From assembly GCA_017631325.1 (NCBI GenBank), contig JAGBTM010000019.1, positions 1 to 46,964 on the forward strand: a stretch of 46,964 nucleotides of DNA, given 5' to 3'. The notes below the pieces were generated by a model. It searched no databases, had not been told where the DNA came from, and worked only from the letters and a program-made list of their open reading frames with translations. The position numbers and the translations under genes are program-made. The stretch is from Clostridia bacterium. GTDB taxonomy: Bacteria; Bacillota; Clostridia; Oscillospirales; CAG-272. Below are positions 18,934 through 26,744 of the stretch, one piece after another (the stretch's first letter is position 1; each line of letters begins with the position of its first letter).

Positions 18934-18961
18934 ATTATAAAATCCCGTTTGTCATCGGCAA
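18934..18961 (-). promoter_or_regulatory. Candidate promoter of the 44-aa ORF and recombinase
   Basis: Minus strand TTGCCG (18961-18956), 16-base spacer, TATAAT (18939-18934). A GACGG..CCGTC dyad lies just downstream around 18880-18912. The rest of 18849-19110 contains no gene. Confidence 0.45.
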
Positions 18962-19110
18962 AACTCCGCCAACTTTTTGCCTGTTTTGTGCCATTTCATT
19001 TTCACCGAAATAAGCGGAAAAAGCTATTGACAAATGGGACATGATAAAAACTAACTCATAAGTTACTAACTCGTGATACAGTTATTTGCAAAGAAAGGAG
19101 ATTTGTAACG

Positions 19111-19143
19111 TTGCTTACCCTTGACGACATCTATCACAAATAA
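19111..19143 (+). CDS. Putative 10-codon leader peptide followed by a strong hairpin
   Basis: AAAGGAG lies ten bases before TTG, which opens the frame MLTLDDIYHK and TAA. Eight bases further a nested hairpin follows: AGGTCACGC (19152-19160) with GCGTGACCT (19175-19183), and CCG-AAAA-CGG inside, then TATTTTG. The leader-plus-hairpin layout is that of an attenuator, but no obvious regulated gene follows on the + strand. After the TAA the same frame reads KHRGHATENGSVTLF through the hairpin, so the stop may alternatively have broken a ~26-residue ORF. Confidence 0.35.
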   Translation: MLTLDDIYHK

Positions 19144-19151
19144 AAGCACAG

Positions 19152-19187
19152 AGGTCACGCAACCGAAAACGGCAGCGTGACCTTATT
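19152..19187 (+). terminator. Hairpin after the leader ORF
   Basis: Nested perfect stems of 9 and 3 bp with an AAAA loop, followed by TATTTT. Acts as terminator or attenuator. Confidence 0.65.
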
Positions 19188-19224
19188 TTGATATGTGTAT
19201 GAGTGTGATAGGCGTCGTAGGGCG

Positions 19225-19472
19225 TAATGAGCAATTTTGAATACGGATATAGAATAAACGTATCGTGTAAGAATTGTGAAGACTGCACGGGGCGGTTTGT
19301 GCAACGGGCGGAATTGCGAAATTACGCATGGTACGAACCTCTCTCATGCGTAATTTTAAAGAGCCACACCGCCGAAAGTCCTTATGCTACAAGGAGTTTT
19401 GAGGGCAAATAAAAGAAAAAACATGGGTGCTTTTTAAAGCCGATTTTTGCTCGAAAAATACCCATGTTTTTT
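19225..19472 (+). ncRNA. Structured repeat RNA family, copy 1
   Basis: Contains the conserved core GAATTGTGAAGACTGC plus ACGGGGCGG (19271-19295) and a 12-bp perfect hairpin AAATTACGCATG (19319-19330) / CATGCGTAATTT (19345-19356), whose loop ends CCTCTCT. The copy ends in a terminator hairpin (19416-19472) almost identical to the one ending copy 3. It has no convincing ORF; the 61-aa frame across it has no ribosome site. Strand is assigned from the orientation common to all copies. Transcription is inference. Confidence 0.6.
19416..19472. terminator. Terminator at the end of repeat copy 1 and of the pRiA4b-like gene
   Basis: AAAAAACATGGGT / ACCCATGTTTTTT stem with T runs on both strands. On the minus strand it follows the stop at 19480. 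Confidence 0.85.
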
Positions 19473-19479
19473 GATTGTT

Positions 19480-20601
19480 TTAGTCGTATTGAACGGGGAT
19501 GCAACGACGGTGTTCCTGTCTGATTCTGCGATTGATCGAATCAAAGTCAAGGGGATGCCACCATGCGCTCCGCACCCAATCTGAGATCCACTCGTGGTCG
19601 GGATGATCGGGATCGTTCAGGATTTTCATCTTCTCGTCAAACCCATACGGTCCGCCGCTATCCTCCATCGGTGCGTCGCCGATCGCCTCGATGCAATGTG
19701 GATACGGTGTGGTACAGTTGGGAATAAACCGTTTCAGTTGGATAGTATGTGTCCACCCGTCACCGAAATCGTATTCGTATTCGATCTTCTTTTGTGCCTC
19801 AAAAACTTCACGAACAGTAACCGTTGTACTGTCGATGCTTTCAATCCTTTCGTCAAGCGCAAGCCAATCCTCGTTTGCCATATCGGCGGACTGAATGACC
19901 TTCATCGGACGCTCATACTCATCTCTGGTCAAAACGAATTGATGTAGGTGACAATCATGCCACTCAAATGCGTCTTGCAAAATTTTGTGAAACTGATAGA
20001 AATTGAGATCACTTGGAACAACCAACGTTCTCTTGCAGGGAGTAAGGAGATCAAGCGTAACTTCAAGCTCTGCCACGTGTGCAGACTGCACGGGTGCGCC
20101 GTACCTTTCGGTAAGTGCCTTAATCAGATTTTCGTAGATAAACGCATAATCTTCCTTTGCGATCATATCGTCGTTGATCCACGGCAGATATTTCTCTTGA
20201 AACATACTGTCAGACCCAAACAAATTCACAAAACGCTCCACACGCTCGCACGCCTTGTTGCAATATGCTACGTCAGACCGAGATGACGTTGTTGCAAAGG
20301 TTAGATCACAACCGCAATCGTCAAGATACTTTTCTATAATCTCGGAAGCAACATACTCACTTTGCAATACCGCGCGAATACCGTCTTTCATCAGCTCGGG
20401 CATCTTGGCAATACTTTTTGCCGTTAGTCCGTGAAGCACGAAACAACACTTGGTCGCATTGTTTACGGCAACCAAGGTCTTACGTCGATTGAGTATAATG
20501 AGATTCGCCGTCCAAGAAAACAGCGGATCGGTTTCGGCAATTAGTTTCTGTGGCTTTACTCCTAAAAAGTCAAGCAACTTTTTCGTACATCCTATAACCA
20601 T
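19480..20601 (-). CDS. Plasmid pRiA4b ORF-3-like family protein
   Basis: The ATG at 20601 is chosen because AAGGAGG stands seven bases upstream; a frame eight codons longer lacks this. The 373-aa protein has an N-terminal domain (MVIGCTKKLLDFLGV...AVNNATKCCFVLHGL, ~1-150) seen fused to this family, and a C-terminal pRiA4b ORF-3-like domain (VPSDLNFYQFHKILQDAFEW, HLHQFVLT, YEYDFGDGWTHTIQLK, PMEDSGGPYGFDEKMKIL, DPDHPDH). The family is common on plasmids and mobile elements; its biochemical role is not established. It lies between repeat copies 1 and 2 as a single-gene module. Confidence 0.85.
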   Translation of the reverse strand: MVIGCTKKLLDFLGVKPQKLIAETDPLFSWTANLIILNRRKTLVAVNNATKCCFVLHGLTAKSIAKMPELMKDGIRAVLQSEYVASEIIEKYLDDCGCDLTFATTSSRSDVAYCNKACERVERFVNLFGSDSMFQEKYLPWINDDMIAKEDYAFIYENLIKALTERYGAPVQSAHVAELEVTLDLLTPCKRTLVVPSDLNFYQFHKILQDAFEWHDCHLHQFVLTRDEYERPMKVIQSADMANEDWLALDERIESIDSTTVTVREVFEAQKKIEYEYDFGDGWTHTIQLKRFIPNCTTPYPHCIEAIGDAPMEDSGGPYGFDEKMKILNDPDHPDHEWISDWVRSAWWHPLDFDSINRRIRQEHRRCIPVQYD

Positions 20602-20684
20602 ATTTTGCCTCCTTCTTGCACTCACTTCTATAATACATTATATCACATTATATCACATTTTCGGAAAATTTCAATAGAAACAAC

Positions 20685-20955
20685 GGAATGAGTATGGGGC
20701 ATATTTTTTACAAGCAATTTTGCTCCATATCGATTCCAAAAGCAGCAAAAATTGTGTAAATTGCGAAGACTGCCCGGGGGTGCATAAAGTGGAAAACGCG
20801 CGAAATTGCGCCACATAGACTGCTCTCTTTGGCGTAACTTTTGAGTAATAACCTCTTGAATGCTTTGAAAAAACAAGGCTTTTCTGCGAAATTTTTTATG
20901 TAATAAGAGAGCCCGATTTTAAGGCGGTTTTTACATAAAAAATTTTTTGCTTTTA
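20685..20955 (+). ncRNA. Structured repeat RNA family, copy 2
   Basis: Starts with a long hairpin (GGAATGAGTATGGGGCA against TGCTCCATATCGATTCC), then the core GAAGACTGCCCGGGG (20765-20779), the second hairpin AAATTGCGCCA (20803-20813) / TGGCGTAACTTT (20830-20841; one bulge, one G-U) with a loop ending CTCTCT, and a terminator-like stem (20886-20950) of AAATTTTTTATGTAA / TTACATAAAAAATTT. No ORF. It lies head to tail with copy 3. Confidence 0.6.
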
Positions 20956-20984
20956 GGGAGCGTTATGGGCTTTGTCGTGCATTT

Positions 20985-21274
20985 GAGATATGGCGTAGAA
21001 TTCGAGCAGATATGTATTCATCATAGCAATTTTGCTTCACAACTCATTCCAAGAATAATACGAGTCGGGAGAATTGTGAAGACCGCCCGGGGCGGAAAGA
21101 AAAAAGGCAATCATTGCGAAATTGCGTTATGATGAAGCCTCTCTCTAACGTAATTTGAGGAGACGCAAGCAGAAAAAAGCAAGGCGGCATAAGGGATTGT
21201 TCGACTTTTTGATCCCCAAAAACAAGGGTGCATTTCAAAGCTAATTTTTGCTCAAAAAATACCCATGTTTTTTA
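20985..21274 (+). ncRNA. Structured repeat RNA family, copy 3
   Basis: Contains GCAATTTTGC in its 5' part, the core GAATTGTGAAGACCGC plus CCGGGGCGG (21071-21095), and the hairpin AAATTGCGTTA (21119-21129) / TAACGTAATTT (21146-21156) with the loop GCCTCTCTC. It ends in a terminator (21219-21274) nearly identical to that of copy 1. It lies directly upstream of the promoter of the HTH-DUF3990 operon. Confidence 0.6.
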
Positions 21275-21283
21275 GTACGGATA

Positions 21284-21312
21284 TTGACAAACGATATAAC
21301 ATTTGGTATAAT
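21284..21312 (+). promoter_or_regulatory. Consensus promoter of the HTH-DUF3990 operon
   Basis: TTGACA (21284-21289), exactly 17 bases, TATAAT (21307-21312), plus TG one base before the -10. This is a full consensus with extended -10, one of the strongest in the window. Confidence 0.93.
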
Positions 21313-21345
21313 GTAAATGATAAAACTTGTTATAATCAACACAGA

Positions 21346-21460
21346 GTTCATCTGCAAGCTCGCTTGCAAGTGAACCGAGGCAGATTGCTCCGCGAGCGTT
21401 GCGTGAAACGCAACAAGGGCGCAAGCCCGATATCGCAGAGAGCGGCTCGCGTGGAGTATC
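21346..21460 (+). ncRNA. Structured 5' leader RNA of the HTH-DUF3990 operon
   Basis: Downstream of the promoter lie a hairpin (GTTCA-TCT-GCAAGC / GCTTGC-AAG-TGAAC, 21346-21375) and then a multi-branch domain. Its closing stem pairs GATTGCTCCGCGAGC (21383-21397) with GCTCGCGTGGAGTATC (21445-21460). Inside are the perfect hairpin GTTGCGT-gaa-ACGCAAC (21398-21414), a GGGC-gcaa-GCCC hairpin with a GNRA loop (21417-21428), and ATATCGCAGAGAG. The domain ends four bases before the ribosome site CGGAGG. It may be a cis-regulator of the operon or a small RNA partner. I do not match it to a known riboswitch. Confidence 0.65.
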
Positions 21461-21476
21461 TTAACGGAGGCATAAA

Positions 21477-22340
21477 ATGCAAAAGCTAATCAAGAGTATA
21501 AGAGAATATTTGGGACTGAGCCAAGCCGACTTCGCCGAGAAGTTAGGCGTGACCTTTGCTACGGTCAACCGTTGGGAAAACGGTCGCGCGATCCCCACGA
21601 AATTGGCACAGGCGACCCTTTACGAATACTGCAAGGTGCAGGGCGTTCCCGTCTATCAAATGATCCTCGATAAGATCAGAGCAGCGACCGAGGAAATTGT
21701 ACTTGAAGAAGGACGTGTTCTGCTCTACCACGGCTCAAAATCGGGCATCGTTGGTGACATCGCTCCAAAGAGCCGTGAGATGTGCGACTTCGGTAAGGGC
21801 TTCTATATGGGAACTGAGCCCGGACAACCGCTGACTCTTATCTGCGATTTTGAAAAATCCAAGTTCTACATCGTGTCGATAGACATGCGCGAGCTTGATG
21901 CCATTGAGATCAAAGCTGACCTCGATTGGGCAATGCTCGTGGCATTCCACCGTGGCAGAATGGAACAGATAAATGGTACGGAGTTTTACGGCAAATACAG
22001 TCAGCTTGATGCAGGCAAGGATCTCGTGATCGGAAGTATTGCAAACGACAGAATGTTCTACGTGCTCGATAACTTCTTCACCGGCGGTATTACCGATATG
22101 GCACTTGTCAATAGCCTTTCCGCCCTCAAGCTCGGAAAGCAGTACGTAGCAACCACCGAAAAGGCGTGTGCGGCCGTTCGTATTGAGAAGGAGCTCCCCA
22201 TCTCCATGATGGAGCGCAGATTCCTTCAGGACGAGAGCGAAGCCAACAGACAGAAAGGAATACACCTTGCAAATGATATTTGCAAGAACTACCGCCGCGA
22301 AGGAAAGTTCTTTGACGAGATACTTGACGAGGCAAAATAA
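21477..22340 (+). CDS. HTH-DUF3990 protein (predicted ADP-ribosyltransferase-fold toxin-like)
   Basis: The 287-aa protein begins with an XRE-type helix-turn-helix (IREYLGLSQADFAEKLGVTFATVNRWENGR, residues 6-35), then a DUF3990 domain: VLLYHGSKSGIVGDI (near 82) and CDFGKGFYMGTEPGQPL (near 104), the HGS and DFGKGFY motifs of that family, which has been related to the ADP-ribosyltransferase fold. CGGAGG lies six bases before the ATG. It is the first gene of an operon with a small partner 12 bases downstream and a Fic gene after that. The fused HTH suggests self-regulation of its own strong promoter. Toxin activity is inference from family and gene layout. Confidence 0.82.
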   Translation: MQKLIKSIREYLGLSQADFAEKLGVTFATVNRWENGRAIPTKLAQATLYEYCKVQGVPVYQMILDKIRAATEEIVLEEGRVLLYHGSKSGIVGDIAPKSREMCDFGKGFYMGTEPGQPLTLICDFEKSKFYIVSIDMRELDAIEIKADLDWAMLVAFHRGRMEQINGTEFYGKYSQLDAGKDLVIGSIANDRMFYVLDNFFTGGITDMALVNSLSALKLGKQYVATTEKACAAVRIEKELPISMMERRFLQDESEANRQKGIHLANDICKNYRREGKFFDEILDEAK

Positions 22341-22352
22341 TAGGAGGACACA

Positions 22353-22769
22353 ATGAACGAACTCCAACTGAAAATGTGTGATATACAAGGCAGACTCTTC
22401 GAGCTATCGGGCGCGAATGGGTATGATAGCGTAACCTTTATCAAAGCGTTTATGACGGGCGAGGTCGCCAAAGGACTTGATTCCAAGTTCAACCGCATGC
22501 AATGGGCAGGCGAAGAATATCTCCTCGCGGAGATCGCCGACATCGCCGAGCTTACAAAAGGCGGCACCGTATACGATAAAGAGGTGCTCTATTGGGCAGG
22601 CTACCTCTATCGCTTCTGGCACTTCGCCACAAGCGAGGACAGCAAAGAGATCTACCGCCAAGCCCCTGCCGAAACCATGAGCCGCAATTGGCTTATCTTC
22701 CATACCCTCGCCCCCGAAGTGGCAATCGAGGATCTGAAAGAGATTTATAGGCAGAAAAACGAAAATTAA
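22353..22769 (+). CDS. Conserved partner of the DUF3990 gene (putative antitoxin)
   Basis: The 138-aa protein has the ribosome site AGGAGG six bases before its ATG and follows the DUF3990 stop by 12 bases. It is helical and acidic with YDSVTFIKAFMTGEVAKGLDS at the N-terminus and LYRFWHFATSEDSKEIYRQAPA and LIFHTLAPEVAIEDLKEIY at the C-terminus. I do not recognise a named family with certainty. The immediate coupling with a putative toxin suggests an antitoxin or adaptor role. Confidence 0.6.
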   Translation: MNELQLKMCDIQGRLFELSGANGYDSVTFIKAFMTGEVAKGLDSKFNRMQWAGEEYLLAEIADIAELTKGGTVYDKEVLYWAGYLYRFWHFATSEDSKEIYRQAPAETMSRNWLIFHTLAPEVAIEDLKEIYRQKNEN

Positions 22770-22782
22770 TATGGAGGCAAAT

Positions 22783-23865
22783 ATGTCAGATAAAAATTGG
22801 CAATTTGAACTTGAGGAATATATAAAACAAGGTGAGCCCGGCAAAATCGAGAAAAGCGAGGCGTGGCAGACCGCTATCGGACTGCAAGCGGTTGACGGGC
22901 TGCAAACCTCTGAATATCTTTTGGATACCGCCAAGGAGCATATCGAGGGTAACATCAGCATCGACGAGGCGCAAAAGCGCATTCAAAGCTACTACGAGCA
23001 GCGCACCGAGCGCACTGAAATCGAAGATGCGACCAAGGAAGCCGATATCGTTTCGGCAAGAATCGCAAAGCTCCTAGGCGAAAACAGCTTTCAGTTCTCG
23101 CCTGCGGAGTGGATGACCATTCATCGCAGACTGTTTGAGGGCATATTCAAGCACGCGGGTCAAGTGAGAACCTACAACATTACCAAGAAGGAATGGGTAC
23201 TCAATGGCGATACGGTCATCTATGCGGACTTCAATAGCATCCGTGATACTTTGGACTACGATTTTGCAACCGAGAAGCAGTTTTCATACGAGGGATTGTC
23301 CGTGGAAGCTGCCGTCAAGCACCTCGCAAAATTCGCATCGGATATCTGGCAGATCCATCCCTTTTGCGAGGGTAACACGAGAGCTACCGCCGTGTTTATG
23401 ATAAAATATATGAAAACCTTCGGCTTCCGTGTCAATAACGATGCCTTCCAAAAGAATTCGTGGTATTTCCGCAACGCACTTGTCAGAGCAAACTACAACA
23501 ATTTGCAAAAAGGCATTCACTCCACAACGAAATTCTTGGAAATGTTCTTCGGCAATCTTCTCTTGGAAACCAATCACGAGTTGAAGAACCGATATATGCA
23601 CGTGGATTACTTGGCTGAAAATGATTCCCAAAGTATCATTTCCAAAGATCCAAAGTCTCAATTTGATACTTTATATTGCACTTTGGAAGAATTGGCGGTG
23701 CTGGAATTGGTAGCAAAAAATCCGAGCATAAAACAGCAAGAGCTCGCCGATGCCACGGGAAAATCTATCGCCACCATCAAACGCGTGATGAAATCCCTGA
23801 AAGACAAGAACTACATCCGCCGCGAAAGCGGAAAACGCTACGGAAAATGGGTTGTTAGGAATTGA
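22783..23865 (+). CDS. Fic-family protein with N-terminal VbhA-like inhibitory region
   Basis: An ATG at 22771 exists, but its own bases form the GGAGG that serves the ATG at 22783, so 22783 is the likely start (360 aa). Residues ~45-75 (YLLDTAKEHIEGNISIDEAQKRI) resemble the VbhA antitoxin helix with its EG motif, which blocks the Fic active site. The Fic core has IHRRLFEGIFKHAGQVR and the active-site loop HPFCEGNTRATAVF; the usual HxFx(D/E)GNGR has Thr for the second Gly here. The C-terminus (~300-360) is a winged helix (KQQELADATGKSIATIKRVMKSL). Fic enzymes transfer AMP or similar groups to target hydroxyls. It follows the partner gene by 13 bases. Confidence 0.88.
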   Translation: MSDKNWQFELEEYIKQGEPGKIEKSEAWQTAIGLQAVDGLQTSEYLLDTAKEHIEGNISIDEAQKRIQSYYEQRTERTEIEDATKEADIVSARIAKLLGENSFQFSPAEWMTIHRRLFEGIFKHAGQVRTYNITKKEWVLNGDTVIYADFNSIRDTLDYDFATEKQFSYEGLSVEAAVKHLAKFASDIWQIHPFCEGNTRATAVFMIKYMKTFGFRVNNDAFQKNSWYFRNALVRANYNNLQKGIHSTTKFLEMFFGNLLLETNHELKNRYMHVDYLAENDSQSIISKDPKSQFDTLYCTLEELAVLELVAKNPSIKQQELADATGKSIATIKRVMKSLKDKNYIRRESGKRYGKWVVRN

Positions 23866-23959
23866 AGTGGTTTTATGTATAACCATATTGGCATTCTTAT
23901 AGTCTAAACAATGATAAAAAGCAATTAAACAATTTCAAGAGTTCAAGGGGAGAAAAAAC

Positions 23960-24847
23960 ATGGCAGAAATAATTTCTATCCGTTTAGAAAATGAAAAAAA
24001 TTCTTCTATTAAAGTTGTAAATATTGTTGGAAAAACCACAAAAATGATTTCTTTTTCGAGATCGGCTTACTCTCTTGTCAAAGAATTTAATAAAAAGGAT
24101 CCTGTGCAATATTTTGACTATGATTTAGCAAGACCTGGTGTTTATATGCTTTTTAGCGAAGATAATAAAAGCATATACATCGGCGAAAGTGACAGTGTGG
24201 TAGAACGTTTAAATACACATTACTCAACAAACGAAAAAACAGAATATTGGACAAATACAATGGTATTTGTTGCTGATGGTACATATCCATTGAACATTTC
24301 ACAAATCAAATACATAGAATCAAAGCTCATTGAATATGCCAAAAGCATTTCGCAAGTGCAAATCGTTGATATTAAGTTAAAAAACAAAAAATCTTCACAA
24401 CTTCCCAATATTAGCATAAATGATAAAGTTGTTGCAGAAAAGTTTCTTACAGATGTTATTACAATTACCAAAATGTTGGGATTGGATTATTTCGATATTA
24501 ATAAAACGATCATTACACCGGAAGAAATCGCAACAAAGGAGATTTTCAAATTCGTTAGCAAGAATTACGATGCAAAGCTTATTAGGGATGGTGACTCATT
24601 TGTTGTATTAGCAGAATCCAAAATTTCGAAAAACGTTAGCAAAAGTTGCAAACAATGCTATGTTGAAATTCGAAAACTTTTGCTTGAAAACGGTAATCTT
24701 ATAGAGCAAGGTAATTATTTAGTTGCAACTAAGAACATTCCATTTGATAGCGCATCAACAGCTGCAAATATTGTAAGCGGACGATCTGCGAATGGAAAAA
24801 TCGAATGGAAAACGGAAAGCGGAAAAACTATAAAGGATTTTGAATAA
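23960..24847 (+). CDS. GIY-YIG nuclease-fold protein with C-terminal DUF4357
   Basis: The 295-aa protein has a GIY-YIG domain at ~50-125: RPGVYMLFSEDN, SIYIGESDSVVERLNTH and ISQIKYIESKLIEYA, containing the Tyr, Arg and Glu positions of the family. The C-terminal ~75 residues (GNYLVATKNIPFDSASTAANIVSGRSANGKIEW) match DUF4357, a domain commonly placed after GIY-YIG. It may act as an endonuclease against foreign DNA. AAGGGGAGAA lies nine bases before the ATG. Codon use is markedly AT-richer than in the Fic gene before it, suggesting separate origin. Confidence 0.83.
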   Translation: MAEIISIRLENEKNSSIKVVNIVGKTTKMISFSRSAYSLVKEFNKKDPVQYFDYDLARPGVYMLFSEDNKSIYIGESDSVVERLNTHYSTNEKTEYWTNTMVFVADGTYPLNISQIKYIESKLIEYAKSISQVQIVDIKLKNKKSSQLPNISINDKVVAEKFLTDVITITKMLGLDYFDINKTIITPEEIATKEIFKFVSKNYDAKLIRDGDSFVVLAESKISKNVSKSCKQCYVEIRKLLLENGNLIEQGNYLVATKNIPFDSASTAANIVSGRSANGKIEWKTESGKTIKDFE

Positions 24848-24862
24848 TATGGACTTGAGCAA

Positions 24863-24964
24863 ATGTCAGATATTTACCCCGCATCTACTATCGATGCAAT
24901 GATTGATAAAATTAGTTCAAACACTTTTGATGCATTGATAGGAAATGTTTATGGATATGATTGA
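24863..24964 (+). pseudogene. 33-codon fragment upstream of the helicase-like remnant
   Basis: Reads MSDIYPASTIDAMIDKISSN, then TFDALIGNVYGYD. No clear ribosome site. It overlaps the next remnant in another frame and is probably part of the same decayed gene. Low confidence. Confidence 0.25.
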
Positions 24965-25364
24965 GAAAATGACGATGGATCACTCCTATAAACCTGTACT
25001 GCTCAAGGCTATACTTACTTATGCCGACGCTAATGGCAGAGTGAAGATATCCGATATTGTATCCTATTTCCGCTCTTTCTACGAATCGCGTCGTGCAGCG
25101 GGTCTTATTGTTGAAAAAGCAAACAGTATTTTCTCCAAGCCCTATTATACGGACAAGCAGGCTGAACGTAATATCCTCTCAAATCCATTTAAGAGATTCG
25201 AGGATATGAATATGTTCAGACACACGAAAACATTGGGAGTTGTCGAGGTGGATTCTACCGTTTGGAAGAAACTCACCGATTCGGAGAAAAAGTGGATTGA
25301 ATCTATTTGCAATGAGAGGATCGAGAAATATTATCAGAGGATATCTAAAAACAAGGAGGTATAA
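24945..25364 (+). pseudogene. C-terminal remnant of a helicase/restriction-type protein
   Basis: The 139-codon frame holds a module I associate with the C-terminal end of much longer DEAD/DEAH or restriction-related proteins: SYKPVLLKAILTYADANGRV, VSYFRSFYESRRAAGL, SIFSKPYYTDKQAERNIL and NPFKRFEDMNMF. Stops TGA and TAG lie directly before the ATG and there is no ribosome site, so the gene has lost its 5' part. It lies between the GIY-YIG gene and the unknown 211-aa gene. The remnant suggests a larger restriction-like system once stood here. Confidence 0.6.
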
Positions 25365-25367
25365 TGT

Positions 25368-26003
25368 ATGTTTGCTGCAAGCACATACGAAGAAATCGTA
25401 TCTATAGAACGTCAAATTGAGAATCAAGAGATTGTTGTTTTTCTGTTTGTTAAACCAAACGATCAAACGGCTTTAGATATAATAAAAGAATTTGAATACA
25501 TACATTATAATTCAGGCAAATATTGTTCTATTTATGCGATTGGATACACCAATGATTTTGCAAAAAAAAATGATAGAAGCTATAGAAAAGTGGATTTTGT
25601 TTTAGGTTCAGATTGGTATTTTAGCAATAAGGTATTTGTTGAGTTCAAAGACACTTTAGAAAGCAGAATCGGATGGAAATATTCTGGAGAAACAGAAGTT
25701 TTGATATTACAAAATGCACCTGGTAAAAGCGATCCGTTGAACTTTCAGAATTATGTAGCCATTGATATTAACAAAGGTCTTAGAGAAGGATATATCGATT
25801 CGTTTCAGTTATTTATGGAAACGTTAGTGCGAAGTTCTAAGAAACAGGTGGTTGCCAAAATGGCGCTTTCCGATATTCGCAAGAGTCGAATTAGTATAAA
25901 AGGAACAATTGAAGACGCTTTAAAAGATTGTAAAAAAGTCCCCACTCCAATAAAGAAGATTATCACAAACAGATTATTTTATAAGTGCGCAAGTAGTTAT
26001 TAA
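25368..26003 (+). CDS. Unknown 211-aa protein of the element
   Basis: AGGAGG stands eight bases before the ATG and a strong terminator follows the stop, so this is a real gene. The N-terminal half has a beta-alpha-beta look (QEIVVFLFVKPNDQTALDIIKEFEYIH, then KYCSIYAIGYTNDF, then VDFVLGSDWYFSNKVFVEFKDTLE), compatible with a thioredoxin-like or Rossmann-like fold. The middle has ETEVLILQNAP and the C-terminus is basic (KDCKKVPTPIKKIITNRLFYK). I do not recognise it. AT-rich codons match the neighbouring GIY-YIG and AAA genes. Confidence 0.7.
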   Translation: MFAASTYEEIVSIERQIENQEIVVFLFVKPNDQTALDIIKEFEYIHYNSGKYCSIYAIGYTNDFAKKNDRSYRKVDFVLGSDWYFSNKVFVEFKDTLESRIGWKYSGETEVLILQNAPGKSDPLNFQNYVAIDINKGLREGYIDSFQLFMETLVRSSKKQVVAKMALSDIRKSRISIKGTIEDALKDCKKVPTPIKKIITNRLFYKCASSY

Positions 26004-26060
26004 ATGCAAATAAGAACTCGAACATCGAAAAGCTCTCTGTTCGAGTTCTTATTTGCATTT
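26002..26060. terminator. Long perfect terminator
   Basis: A 22-bp perfect stem (AAATGCAAATAAGAACTCGA etc. against its complement) with a 15-base loop closes the unknown gene. Its A-rich and T-rich ends make it usable on both strands. Confidence 0.93.
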
Positions 26061-26119
26061 GTGATGTTTACATTAATAATGATCATAGGAATTGTTAGAT
26101 TTTGAGTCAACCTGGAGAA

Positions 26120-26475
26120 TGATGTTTAGTATGGGATATGCCAGAAAGATTGAGATTTCCTTTGTATTGATGATGTAAAAAAATTGAAACGTATGCGAGT
26201 ATAAGAAATGCTACAATATGCGCGATTTTGCACCAGACTCATTTTAGAAATGTGCGGAAATTGACGGATTTGCGGGGACTGCCCGGGGCGTGAATCGCAC
26301 TCAAAAAAGAATGTTGGCGGGGGCAAAATTGCGGCATATTGTAAGCCTGCTTTGCCGTAAAAATCTTATTTGTTCTCTCAAAAAGCCTTATATTACCTTG
26401 CATTTGTTCCGAAAGAACTTATGTATTTTGAACATAAATTTTTTAACTTATTTTTACATAAAAATTTTGTGATTT
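26120..26475 (+). ncRNA. Structured repeat RNA family, copy 4
   Basis: Contains AGTATGGGATATGCC, GCGATTTTGCACCAGACTCA, the core GGGGACTGCCCGGGGCG (26275-26291) and the hairpin AAATTGCGGCA / TGCCGTAAAAAT (26327-26365). Its 3' part shares TTTTTACATAAAAA with copy 2. No supported ORF. It lies head to tail with copy 5 upstream of the AAA-TOPRIM genes. Confidence 0.5.
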
Positions 26476-26499
26476 TTACGTCATATTATGGTTGTATAA

Positions 26500-26695
26500 T
26501 TGCGGAAAATTGTGCCAAGAAGACTGCCGAGGTGGGGACCCACGGTAATGCGTTTATACCAGACTCATTTTACCGGTAAGGCTGAAAGCTATATTTATTG
26601 CAATTTCAAAATGAGTATGGAGCAAATCCAATCTTGGGTTGTTTTTGGCAAGATTCGATTCCGCGGAGAAGTGCAAAAAAATTACGCTTAAATTT
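26500..26695 (+). repeat. Repeat family, copy 5 (divergent)
   Basis: Has AAGACTGCCGAGG in place of the core and a ~70-base hairpin between CCAGACTCATTTT and AAAATGAGTATGG. About 100 bases (26519-26620) are shared with copy 6 at 28766-28868 on the other side of the AAA-TOPRIM genes. The 3' end (AAAAAATTACGCTT) is shortened. Confidence 0.6.
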
Positions 26696-26744
26696 TAAAA
26701 TGCGAAAAAAATTTACAAATATATGTTTACTTTTGAGAATTTTG

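Noticed and set aside
22771..22782. First ATG of the Fic frame as its start
   Set aside because: Its bases form the GGAGG that fits the ATG at 22783.
19225..26695. Retron or group II intron origin of the repeat RNAs
   Set aside because: No reverse transcriptase or maturase is encoded in the window, and the copies are too short for an intron. The possibility that they depend on genes elsewhere remains.
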